A stretch of DNA of 64,000 nt from Doris montereyensis (lineage: Eukaryota > Mollusca > Gastropoda > Nudibranchia > Dorididae). This document shows positions 12,672 to 23,490 of the stretch, one piece after another. Each line of letters starts with the position of its first letter. The stretch's first letter is position 1. The stretch is from assembly GCA_037039925.1 (NCBI GenBank), contig JAXRKP010001136.1, positions 15,001 to 79,000 on the forward strand. The letters are read 5' to 3'. The notes under the pieces are model-generated. The model was not told where the DNA came from and ran no database searches. It saw nothing but the letters and a program-made list of their open reading frames with translations. The translations under genes and the position numbers were made by a program.

Positions 12672-14036
12672 TTAGGGGAGACAATTCCAGACTTTCGGTG
12701 CGCAAAACGAGAAAGACTTTTCACCAACTGTTTTAATGCGTCTACGAGGAACTGTTAACTTGTTTGTATCGTCTGAAGATCTAAGCTGCCGATTTGGAAC
12801 GTAGGGAGTGATCATGTCAGATAGATAGATGGGGTCATTATAGTGTATGCATTTGTGACAGAGAGTCACCAGTTTATAAAGAAATCTTTTTTCTACAGGC
12901 GAGGAGGGAATAGCATGATCTGTTTTGGTTTTCTTCAGAAATAATCTTGCGGCATTGTTTTGGGCAATTTAAAGTTTTGACAATCTTTGGGGGTTTTTTG
13001 GGGCTTTTTTTAAGACGGAGGACCTCCCCCGTCGGGCGGTGGCTAGATCCTGCCTCGCTCCAAGCCATTTCGCACGTCGCCACCCGCCTTCTCCTCTCCG
13101 GGTGGGGATGAAGGGAGGGCGAGGTCAGTCGGCACCCGACGAGGAAAACTAACACCGCCGACCGAATCTAAGCCGAAAGGCCAAGACACGTTGGTCTTAG
13201 CCAAAAGGCCGAGAATTTGACAATATTTGTTGCGTATTCCAAACAATAATGAATTGCAGTAATAATTTTTTTGACAAAACAAGTCGTTAGCTATACTTCT
13301 AGATAAAAAGTGTTTTATGGTTTTAATATTATGAACATTGAAATTGATTTTACGTTGTAGCTGGTTTACAGTACTTGACATTGAGAAGTCAAATAAAAAA
13401 AATATGCCAAGATTTCTTGAACTTTCTGAAAACTTAATGTTGGTGTCACAAATAGAAATTTCAGATTCAATGACCTTGTTCCTAGAATTTTGAGTGCCCA
13501 GTAACAAACCGTTTGTCTCCCTTGACTTCCGTTTTGTCTCCTTGAGAACAAGCCTGTTCATATTTTGAAAAGATATGAACCAATGAGTTTATGCATAAAA
13601 ATGATCAAAGTTTGCTTTTTCTTTTTGAGATTGGCAATTTGGAGTTTCCAAAACTCAGACTATGAGCATTTTTGAATATTTCAGACTTGAAACAATATGC
13701 CAAAAGTATGGCATAATTCTTGGTCAATGGGAATCATTAATTAGCTTAGAGTGTAATTATTGGCAGGATTTCGTAGATGTAAAATGATGAAAACAAGAAT
13801 GGCAAATTTGACACAGGAGTTTCAAAATGTTTTGGTCAAGCGTTTTCTTTTTAAAGTGGTTTAACCAAAGCATTTTTGAATATTTCAGGAACAATACCAT
13901 TCTTTATGGAATCATTAATTATAAGTGTAATTTTAATTTCACCACATGAGTTTAAAAGAAAAATGGGGAGGAGGACTTTGGAGGGGCTTTGGCAATAATG
14001 TTTTTCACAAATTGTTCCGAAACGGATTGAAAACAA
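12672..14036 (-). pseudogene. LINE reverse-transcriptase remnant
   Basis: 13,851-14,036 encodes an RT N-terminal block ending GIVPEIFKNALVKPL. 13,240-13,561 encodes KVIESEISICDTN and NLGIFF (post-palm), and 12,672-12,869 the conserved C-terminal tail. The YADD-containing palm is not found between them, so the copy is deleted as well as frameshifted. Confidence 0.75.
12990..13215 (-). mobile_element. SINE with a U2-snRNA-like head, nested in the LINE
   Basis: The - strand begins TTCTCGGCCTTTTGGCTAAG, matching the 5' region of U2 snRNA from about nucleotide 6, then diverges into a GC-rich body (GGGTGCCGACTGACC, ACCCGGAGAGGAG). It ends in an A-rich tail (complement of GGGGCTTTTTTT on +). Flanks TTTGACAATCTTTG (12,976-12,989) and TTTGACAATATTTG (13,216-13,229) form a 14-bp target-site duplication with one mismatch, inside the LINE RT remnant. 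The U2 match stops after about 25 nt, so it is not a U2 gene. snRNA-headed SINEs are a known class. Confidence 0.8.
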
Positions 14037-14344
14037 TCGAGGGTTTGACCGTCATAATGATGGAACAATTTCATGTTATTCTAAATCTTCCCTCAATTTA
14101 CTAATCTTTTCATTGAAATATGATGCAAATATTGATGATAAGTCTCGAGTTGCGTAAATATTTGGTAGGGATGTGTCCTTTGTTTTTTATAAAAGTTCGT
14201 CGCATGTTTGAAATAATTGCTTAGGACATTTTAAATTTTGAAAAAGTCCCAAATAGTATTCCTTTTTGGCGGTTTGAAAAATAGATTTTCAAATTCGTCT
14301 ATAATGTTTGTGCTCATCAAGACCGGTCTTTTGCCACAGTCTCT

Positions 14345-15222
14345 CTACTCTTCGACATTCCCTTTTGGCCGTTCTGATGTCCTTGTTGAACCATGGTGCA
14401 TGTGGGAACGAATGGTCACGGTTCTTTGGATTAATGGCGCTTGTTTGTCCAACATCTGACGTAAGGCATGGTTCAGTGTGTTGATGTTTGAGCAGTCGGT
14501 TTCAATACGTTGTCTTCCGATGTTCCTTTTAAATTTTGTAATGTTTATTTCTTTGATGTTCCGAGATAATATTATGGTACGCTTCTCTGATTTTGTTGTC
14601 TTGGTATTTAAACATAACATTATAAGGTTGTGGTCCGATGTCAATTTCTTGACGACAGAGATTTTGTTTAACGCGTCGGGGTTGTTTTCTCTCATCACCA
14701 CACAGTCGATGATGTGATTGTGTCTATAAGTGGGTTTGGTGACTAATTGAGTCATGTTGCTGATTTCTAACATTTCTTTCAGTCATTTTACTTCTGACGT
14801 ATTTGAATCGTAGTTGAAATTAAAGTCACCGATGATTATTGGGATTCCATTCATTGCTTCGTTGTCATTAGCTCAGATATTGTAGGCTTTGAAATCCTCC
14901 CCCCCCCCCCCATGAATTCCGCACTTGATGCTTTGTTTATTGATGAATATGGTGGACGATAAATGCAAAGGAAATGGATTTTTCTTTAGCTAATATCTGT
15001 TGTGATTTCTATGGCTTCAAATGTTGAATGGTGGAAAAGGGTGGACGTTTTTACGCAAATTGTGTTGTCTAGTTCGCTTCTATATATAACGACAAAACCA
15101 CCGCCACGGTGTTCATGGCGTAGAAATGATTTGATTTGGTAATCAGGCGGCTTGAGACTGTGCAGTGTGCTCTCATCACCAGATGGATAAAGCCAAGACT
15201 CTGTTATGAAAAATATGTCCAT
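14345..15222 (-). pseudogene. LINE endonuclease remnant
   Basis: Two broken open stretches encode the APE-like endonuclease. The first (14,986-15,222) has ITESWL and RGGGFVVIYR. The second (14,345-14,773) has RHNHIIDCVV, LTSDHNLIMLCL (the SDH motif) and the linker to RT. A frame break and missing sequence, including a poly-C run near 14,890, separate them. Part of the CR1-like element. Confidence 0.75.
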
Positions 15223-15446
15223 GCCTTTGTCGATAGTGAGGTCGTATAGGTCATCACCTTTGTTTCTATATCATTGGGCGTTTATGTACCTTATTTTGAT
15301 GCAGCTGTTTTCATTAATGATAGTGTTATTTGTCGAGTCGATGTGTGTGTAAGTGTGTGTGTGTGTGTGTTGTGTGAGTGTGTGTTGTGTGGGGCGGGCG
15401 GGGACGTCATTGTTTTTTTTTTTAATTATTTTGCCTTCTCTACAAC

Positions 15447-16680
15447 GAAGGTTGAAAAACCCTAGGTGGTAGTTTTGTTTTTGTTGAAAGGTGTACACCA
15501 TTTGATCGAACGTTGAAAAACACGCCAGGTGGTAGTGTTGAAAGGTGTACACGCATTTATTGATCGAAGGTTGAAAAACACGCTAGGTGGTAGTGTTGAA
15601 AGGTGTACACCATTTGATCGAAGGTTGAAAAACACGCTAGGCGGTAGTGTTGAAAGGTGTACACCATTTATTGATCGAAGGTTGAAAAACACGCTAGGTG
15701 GTAGTGTTGAAAGGTGTATACCATTTGATTGAAGGTTGAAAAACACGCTAGGTGGTAGTGTTGAAAGGTGTACACCATTTATTGATCGAAGGTTGAAAAA
15801 CACGCTAGGTGGTAGTGTTGAAAGGTGTACACCATTTATTGATCGAAGGTTGAAAAACACGCTAGGTGGTAGTGTTGAAAGGTGTACACCATTTATTGAT
15901 CGAAGGTTGAAAAACACGCTAGGTGGTAGTGTTGAAAGGTGTATACCATTTTTGATCGAAGGTTGAAAAACACGCTAGGTGGTAGTGTTGAAAGGTGTAC
16001 ACCATTTATTGATCGAAGGTTGAAAAACACGCTAGGTGGTAGTGTTGAAAGGTGTACACCATTTATTGATCGAAGGTTGAAAAACACGCTAGGTGGTAGT
16101 GTTGAAAGGTGTACACCATTTTTGATCGAATTTATTGATCGAAGGTTGAAAAACACGCTAGGCGGTAGTGTTGAAAGGTGTACACCATTTATTGATCGAA
16201 GGTTGAAAAACACGCTAGTGTTGAAAGGTGTACACCATTTATTGTAGTGTTGAAAGGTGTACACCATTTATTGATCGAAGGTTGAAAAACACGCTAGGTG
16301 GTAGTGTTGAAAGGTGTACACCATTTATTGATCGAAGGTTGAAAACCACGCTAGGTGGTAGTGTTGAAAGGTGTATACCGAAGGTTGAAAAACACGCTAG
16401 GTGGTAGTTTGATCGACCAGGTTGAAAAACACGCTAGGTGGTAGTGTTGAAAGGTGTACACCATTTGATCGAAGGTTGAAAAACACGCTAGGCGGTAGTG
16501 TTGAAAGGTGTACACCATTTGATCGAAGGTTGAAAAACATGCTAGGTGGTAGTGTTGAAAGGTGTATACCATTTGATCGAAGGTTGAAAAAACACGCTAG
16601 GTGGTAGTGTTGAAAAAGGTGTATACGCTAGGTGGTAGTGTTTTATTTGATCGAAGGTTGAAAAACACGCCAGGTGGTAG
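15447..16680. repeat. 57-bp minisatellite, about 20 copies
   Basis: Unit blocks are GATCGAAGGTTGAAAAACAC, GCTAGGTGGTAGTGTTGAAA and GGTGTACACCATTTATT. Because 57 is divisible by three, long repeat ORFs occur on both strands, but they vary with 2-5 bp indels and show no coding signal. Confidence 0.95.
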
Positions 16681-17160
16681 ACAGTGGACCGTTTCAGCAC
16701 ACATTGTTTCAATTGACAGCAAGTCGTCGCGAGTATAAATCAAAATTTGAATTGACGCAAACGCAAGATTGTTAGGCATAGTGAAAACAAACTGGACAAA
16801 ACAGGTCACTAATATGATAGGCAGACATAGACTGGCCAGCAAAAGATGGATAGACATAGCTGGCAATCTCATACTCATAGTCCAATGTCACATTTGAACA
16901 TGAATGATTTAAAACAACACATCACACTAAATATCCTTGAAAAATACATAAACCCATTCATGGCAGATACACAAAGAGAACATCAGAATTATGACAAAAT
17001 CCGTGTGAAAATGACATGAAAAATAAGTTAAAAAGTGGAGAGCGAAAAACAATGTTGCTGCCATGCACAGAACACAGTACACAATCCAATAATAATAAAA
17101 TAAACTTTTTTTTTTTAATTTTAAAAATAAAAATGAATAAAAAATAATAATAATCCGGGC
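16681..17160. other. no gene recognised
   Basis: Unique-looking A/T-rich sequence between two tandem arrays. Short - strand ORFs have no family signature. Confidence 0.4.
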
Positions 17161-17204
17161 AGTGGACAGGTAAGCACCTATACGGGGAGTAGATGATCTC
17201 GCCC

Positions 17205-17425
17205 TCCACGAGTCTCCTGCTGCCTTGCAGGCAGGTCTTGGCTGACCAAAGGCTAAGGGAGTTAACCCTGACAGAAAGCAACCTGCTGCTTTGTAGGCCG
17301 GTCTTGAATGACCAAAGGCTAAGGGAGTTAACCCTGACAGAAAATAACAACCTGCCGCCTTGCAGGCTGGTCTTGAATGACTGAAGGCTAAGGGAGTTAA
17401 CCCTGATAGAAAATAACAAGGCCTG
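17205..17425. repeat. 66-69 bp tandem repeat, 3-4 copies
   Basis: Units share CAGGCAGGTCTTGGCTGACC, AAAGGCTAAGGGAGTTAACC and CTGACAGAAA. Possibly the 5' UTR repeats of the following LINE, since it lies just upstream in the same orientation, but this is not proven. Confidence 0.85.
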
Positions 17426-17659
17426 ATCGGGGGTCTCAATGTGGCAGCCCCACCATCTACCTAGGGTACAGTGGGCTAATCCCCTGCTTATCCAAAACAA
17501 CCTGATTCAGAGAAGTAAACGAAATATAACCGGCTTGATCTTTCGAAGACGAACTTGGAAACGAACACGGACTGTGATTTTTGGAACATAGAACGTTAAG
17601 GCAATAAATGGAAAAGAGTTAGAATTAGTTGAAGAAATAAAAAATTCAAAGTAAATATT

Positions 17660-18280
17660 TTGGCCAGTACAGAAACAAAGAAAAAAGGACAAGGAATAGA
17701 AAATGTAGGACCGAATCATATCTTAATCTTCTCAGGAGTATATGTCAAAGATAGAGCTAGAGCAGGACTAGGCCTCCTAGTGCATAAAAGGCACGAAAAG
17801 CTACTAAACGGTTGGAAATTTATAAGCCCACGGCTATTAGAAGTAAATATTAAACCAAAAGGAAGAGAAATTAAATTGTTAATAGCTTATGAACCAAACG
17901 AAGACGCAACTAAAGAAAAAAAAGATATCTTCGAAAATCATTTACAAATGGCTGTAGAGAATCTTAAATCCAAACAGGAACTAATGCTTTTAGGAGATTT
18001 AAACGCTAGAGTAGGCAACAATGTAGAAAGGTCAGGAGGAGTAATAGGTAAAGAAGGAGAGACAACAACTTCTCCAAATGGAAAGAGACTTATAGATTTT
18101 TGCCTAAAGAACAACATGAAAATAGCCAACACCTTTTTTCCTCATAAAGATATCCACAAATATACAAGAGTAAATGAAGACAGGTGTGAAAAGTCAATGA
18201 TAGACTACATAATAGTTAGCAGCTCCTTTGTACAGTACATTGGATGCGAGAGTAAACAGAGGAGCAGAAATATTTACTGA
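17660..18280 (+). pseudogene. RTE-type LINE endonuclease domain, frameshifted at the end
   Basis: 206-residue open frame with APE-endonuclease blocks: AGLGLLVHKR, LLIAYEPNEDAT, LMLLGDLNARVGNN (catalytic DxN), MIDYIIVSS. The terminal TDHHLMIAK block (catalytic DH) follows at about 18,277 in another frame, so the domain is broken by a small indel. The upstream sequence in the same frame lacks a clear start, and Met 17,660 is arbitrary. Confidence 0.8.
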
Positions 18281-18768
18281 TCATCACTTAATGATTGCCA
18301 AAATGAGATTACTGACTGAGGAAAACAAACAGAAAAGGAAAGAGAAGAAAGCTACTAAACTCAAAATAAAACAACTGAATAAATGAGTAATAAAACAAAT
18401 ATACCAATCTATGATAAAAAGATTTATCAGGGAAAGGCAGATGGATCTGAATGATAGCACAATAGAACAAAAGTGGCAGATTTATAAAGAAACACTCCTC
18501 AGTTGTACTGAAAAGGTCTGTGGTAGGAAACAAATTAAAGGAGATAGGAAAAGAACAACATGATGGAATGATAATATCAAGATTAAGATCAAAGAAAAGA
18601 AGGATGCCTGGAAAAATACTTGCAAACAAAGAGACCAGAAGATAGGATAGATTACGTGAATTTGACACTGTAAGGAGGGACGAACTATGACATTCCTTAA
18701 AAGAACACAATGTAGAGCAAAATTTAATAGAAGCCATTAAAAGTCTTTACAATAAACCAACATGTGCA

Positions 18769-19680
18769 GTGAGAGTAGCTGGAAACATAATTACAAAATT
18801 TGATGTAGATATAGGAGTAAGACAGAGTTGTGTCTTAAGTCCTCTTTTGTTTATCACATTTATGGATTCAGTCGCAAAGGCATCCTCAAAAATGAAGAAA
18901 ATGAATGTAGGTATGTGGAAGCTCAAACCAGTAAATGTATCAATGATTTCATTTGCCAATCATTTAGTTCTGTTTGGAAAATCAGAAAGTGACCTTCAGT
19001 CGAATATCAACATTATGAACAATGAACTAAATAAAGAGGAATGAGAGTAAATGCAAAGAAAACCAAAACAATGCTAGTAACTAGGGAAGCTAAAACACAA
19101 AATCTTAAATTGGGCAAGTAGAAGTAAAAACAATTTCAAAGCTACAATTATTTAGGTGTAATTATTAAATCCAAAAGGCATAACCATCTAGGAAAGGCAT
19201 TTGTAGGTAACCAAAAATTGTCAACAAAAACCAAAATGGCAGTATACAATACAGTTTATTGTCCTACTCTCCTCTATGGCAGCACAACTTGGACTTTAAA
19301 CAGTAGAGAATACAGTAGACTACAGGCAGCTGAAATGAAATATCTATGAAGAGTAGTAAGGAAAACTAAACGAGACAAAATCAGAAACACAACAATAAGA
19401 ATCAAACCAAAACAGATGGCATAAAAACTAAGATAGAAACAAATCAATTGAGATGGTTTGGGCATGTAAACAGAATGAATGACAATAGAATAGCTTAATC
19501 AGTATACAGTGCTAAAGCCCAAAAGGCAGACCTCGGAGAAAATGGGAAGAAGATATAAAAGAGGCATTGAAACATAAAAAATTTAATTTTTTGGAAGGAA
19601 ACAGAAAATGCCAGGACAGGGCGTCCTGGAGAAAAATCATCTCTGGCCTATGAACCCATACACCGAAAGGTAGAATGGGA
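18769..19680 (+). pseudogene. RTE-type LINE reverse-transcriptase remnant
   Basis: 18,769-19,044 encodes DIGVRQSCVLSPLLFITFMD and then SFANHLVLFGKSE where functional RTs have YADDLVLFG. The catalytic DD pair is lost. Downstream blocks (SKLQLFRC-type region, VYNTVYCPTLLYGS) are in shifted frames. Confidence 0.8.
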
Positions 19681-19707
19681 ACTGATAAAAAAAAGAAAGA
19701 AAGAAAG

Positions 19708-19714
19708 ATAAATC

Positions 19715-19790
<76 letters not shown>
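19708..19790. repeat. (AAT)n tail of the first LINE copy
   Basis: About 80 bp of AAT repeat with one interruption, right after the LINE 3' end. Confidence 0.9.
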
Positions 19791-20149
19791 TATGCTACGT
19801 GTACATGTATAATATCTTAGTTCGATGTGCTACGCAAAGTCGGTCTTCCATTCACAAGCGACCAATGAACAAGCTCCACGTCATAATAGGGCTGCCCATG
19901 GCGAAATGCGCAAGAGACGTAAATATGTCATCATCCCTTCCTATTCAATTCTTCAGTCTACGTGGCGAAAGATTAGGTAACCTGCTAAAGGCTATTTTTA
20001 GAACGTTAGGGAGACGTCAAGAATAGGATCTGGGTTGCATATAGTGACAGAATACAGTATTAAATAACAGATGTTATTATTTAAGGAATTAAATTGGGTT
20101 GTTTTGACCTTGTCTCGTTATTTAAATATAGTAGACATCTTCTCTCGAC

Positions 20150-20815
20150 AGCAATAATAGTAACTAGGGAAGCTAAAACACAAAAATTTTAATTGGGCAG
20201 GGAGTATTTAGAACAAGTTCAAAGCTATAATTACTTAGGAGTAATGATTAACTCAGAGGGAAAACTAAGAAAAGAAATCAGTCAGACAATCCAAAAGGCA
20301 AGTGCAATATATAACCATCTAGGAAAGGCATTTGTAGGTAAACAAGAATTGCCAACAAAAACCAAAATGGCAGTATACAACACAGTTTATTGTCCTACTC
20401 TCCTCTATGGCAGTGAAACCTGGACCTTAGACAGTAGAGAATACAGTAGAGTACAGGCAGCTGAAATGAAATATCTAAGAAGAGTGATAGAGAAAACTAA
20501 ACGAGACAAAATCAGAAACACAACAATAAGAGATCAAATCAAAGCAGATGGCATAAAAACTAAGATAGAAACAAATCAATTGAGATGGTTTAGGCATGTA
20601 AACAGAATGAATGACAGTAGAATAGCTAAATCAGTATACAGTGCTAAAGCCCAAGGTAAAATACCAAAAGGCAGACCTCGGAGAAAATGGGAAGAAGATA
20701 TAAAAGAGTGATTGAAGCATAGAAATTTTACTTTTTCGGATGGAAACGGAAAATGCCACGACAGGGCATCTTGGAGAAAGATCATCTCGGGCCTCTGAAC
20801 CCGTACATCGAAAAG
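20150..20815 (+). mobile_element. second copy of the RTE-like LINE 3' end
   Basis: From about 20,160 the sequence repeats that of 19,075-19,680 but is better preserved: one open frame, 20,193-20,711 (172 residues), with YNYLGVMINSEGK, TVYCPTLLYGSETWTLD and GRPRRKWEEDIKE, the RT C-terminal region. It ends in GAAAGAAAGA and a long ATGATA/AAT tail. A 5'-truncated insertion is the simplest reading. Between the copies (19,800-20,150) lies non-LINE sequence. Confidence 0.85.
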
Positions 20816-20846
20816 TAGAATGGGAACTGATAAAGAAAGAAAGAAA

Positions 20847-21181
<335 letters not shown>

Positions 21182-21275
21182 TTATAATACTTTATTGATC
21201 TAAAGAATGACATTACCTGCGAATTAAAAAATAAGTAAAAGCTTACTAGAGCAAAATTATTCTTTTTGTAAGATG

Positions 21276-22772
21276 ATTTTGATTTGATTTACACACGTCT
21301 ACAACAAAGATGATCTCGGGTCTACTTTTTTACAATGAAAAGAATGGCCTTGTCTCTGGATTGGCGAATCTACCTTTACAAGGAGAAGAATGGCCTTGCC
21401 TCTGGACTAGCGAATCTACCTTTTACAAGGAGAAGAATGGCCTTGCCTCTGGACTAGCGAGTCTACCTTTTACAAGAAGAAGAATGGCCTTACCTCTGGA
21501 TTACTCTACCTTTTTACAAGGAGAAGAATTTACCTTTTACAATGAGAAGAATGGCCTTGCCTCTGGAGCGATTTACCCTTTACAATGAGAAGAATGGCCT
21601 TGCCTCTGGATTAGCGAGTCTACCATTTACAATGAGAAGAATGGCCTTGCCTCTGGACTGGAATCTACCTTTTACAAGGAGGAGAATGGCCTTGCCTTTG
21701 GACTAGTGAATCTACCTTTTACAAGGAGAAGAATGGCCTTGCCTCTGGACTAGCGAGTCTATCTTTTATGATGAGAAGAATGGGCTTGCCTCTGGACTAG
21801 CGAGTCTACCCTATAACATGAGAAGAATGGCCTTGCCTTTTTGGATGACAATGATGAGATGATGATGACTATTATATTTGTATTTTACCTATGCAAGGAG
21901 TGAGCCCACAAATTTACAATGAGAAGAATGGCCTTGCCTTTGGACTAGTGAGTCAACCCTTTACAATGAGAAGAATGGCCTTGCCTTTGGACTAGTGAGT
22001 TAATGAGAAAACTAAAACTTACAATGAGAAGAATGGCATTGCCTCTGGACTAGCGAGTCTACCTTTTACAATGAGAAGAATGACCTTGCCTTTGGACTAG
22101 TGAGTCTACCTTTTACAATGAGAAGAATGACCTTGCCTCTGGACTAGCGAGTCTACCTTTTACAATGAGAAGAATGGCCTTGCCTTTGGACTAGTGAGTC
22201 TACCCTTTACAATGAGAAGAATGGCGGGGCATCTGGACTAGCGAGTCTACCTTTTACAAGGAGAAGAATGGCCTTGCCTTTGGACTATTGAGTCTACCTT
22301 ACAATGAGAAGAATGGCCTTGCCTTTGGACTAGTGAGTCTACCATTTACAATGAGAAGAATGGCCTTGCCTTTGGACTATTGAGTCTACCCTTTACAATG
22401 AGAAGAATGGCCTTGCCTTTGGACTAGTGAGTCTACCATTTACAATGAGAAGAATGGCCTTGCCTTTTGGACTAGTGACTCTACCCTTTACAATGAGAAG
22501 AATGGCCTTGCCTTTGGACTAGTGCCTTTACAATGAGAAGAATGGCCTTGCCTTTGGACTAGTGAGTCTACCTTTTACAATGAGAAGAATGGCCTTGCCT
22601 TTGGACTAGTGGGTCTACCTTTTACAATGAGAAGAATTGCCTCTCGACTAGCGAGTCTACCTTTACAATGAGAAGAATGGCCTTGCCTTTGGACTAGCGA
22701 GTCTACCTTTTACAATGAGAAGAATGGCCTTGCCTCTCGACTAGCGAGTTTACCTTTACAATGAGAAGAATG
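21276..22772. repeat. 47-bp minisatellite seeded in a SINE family A copy
   Basis: 21,276-21,322 is the 3' end of a reverse family A SINE (GATTTGATTTACACACG, GATGATCTCGGGT). About 32 units follow with blocks TTGCCTCTGGACTAGCGAGT and CTACCTTTTACAATGAGAAG. The first block is the reverse complement of the SINE head (A-box region). An ATGATG-rich interruption occurs at 21,845-21,910. Confidence 0.85.
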
Positions 22773-22847
22773 GCCACGATAACGGCAGTAGCAATACAAC
22801 TGTCGCTATGGTTACTGTTGTTGTTGTTGATCGTACATCAGATGATA

Positions 22848-22856
22848 ATGATGATG

Positions 22857-22899
<43 letters not shown>

Positions 22900-22900
22900 C
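22848..22900. repeat. (GAT)n microsatellite
   Basis: About 15 GAT units. His- and Met-rich ORFs are artefacts. Confidence 0.9.
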
Positions 22901-23139
22901 TATTATATTGTATTTTACATATGCAAGGACAAATAGCTTGTTTTGTATCAACAAAAACAAAAACCCAAACAAATAATCCCAACAAAAATAAGAGAGAAAA
23001 AAGAGGAAGATCCAAGGTAGGATTCGAGTCTTTAACCGAGGCGATTGCCTTATCTTGGTCACTGAGACATTACAGCCACAGCATATGAAGTACTTTCAGT
23101 GTGTTATATACATGTATACATTATATACTACAAGCATGT

Positions 23140-23490
23140 TACTGTTACATCCCAGGTAACCACAAGTAGGATTATCAATCGGATCAGTACTGATACTGAG
23201 ATTACGCAGGTAACCGTGAACGGTGTTATTCCAACTTTTTAATGAGAAAATTTCTTCAAAACGGGGGTTTAGGCGAATGAAAATTCCACTCAAAGACGGG
23301 TAAACAAATGTTCAATAATTAAATAAATGTCACTTTTGATAGAAGAATTCTTAAATGAAAACGATCTTGGGAGCATTTAGAACCTACATGTTAAAATATG
23401 GTTACTCTCATGGTGTGATTGCTGGTAACATGGTGTGGTAGCTTTTGTGGAACAAAGAACGACCAACTTAGAATTATATATATAGACACG
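23140..23490 (+). repeat. dispersed repeat family E, copy 2
   Basis: Collinear with the copies at 31.2 and 31.5 kb through TTACGCAGGTAACCGTGAAC, TTCCAACTTTTTAATGAGAA, AATGTCACTTTTGATAG and AACAAAGAACGACCAACTTA. Confidence 0.75.

Larger units (their letters stand above)
17500..19700 (+). mobile_element. RTE-like LINE, internally deleted and inactive
   Basis: Order on +: endonuclease ORF (17,660-18,280), a linker with several stops (18,290-18,740), a partial RT palm (18,769-19,044), and the RT/C-terminal tail (about 19,080-19,680), ending in an (AAGA)n/(AAT)n tail. The segment between endonuclease and palm that is preserved at 1-800 is missing here. The same element occurs in reverse at 1-1,555 and as a 3' copy at 20,150-20,815. 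Confidence 0.85.

Noticed and set aside
12990..13215. U2 snRNA gene
   Set aside because: Only about the first 25 nt resemble U2. The branch-site-pairing region and Sm site do not follow, and the TSD shows a mobile insertion.
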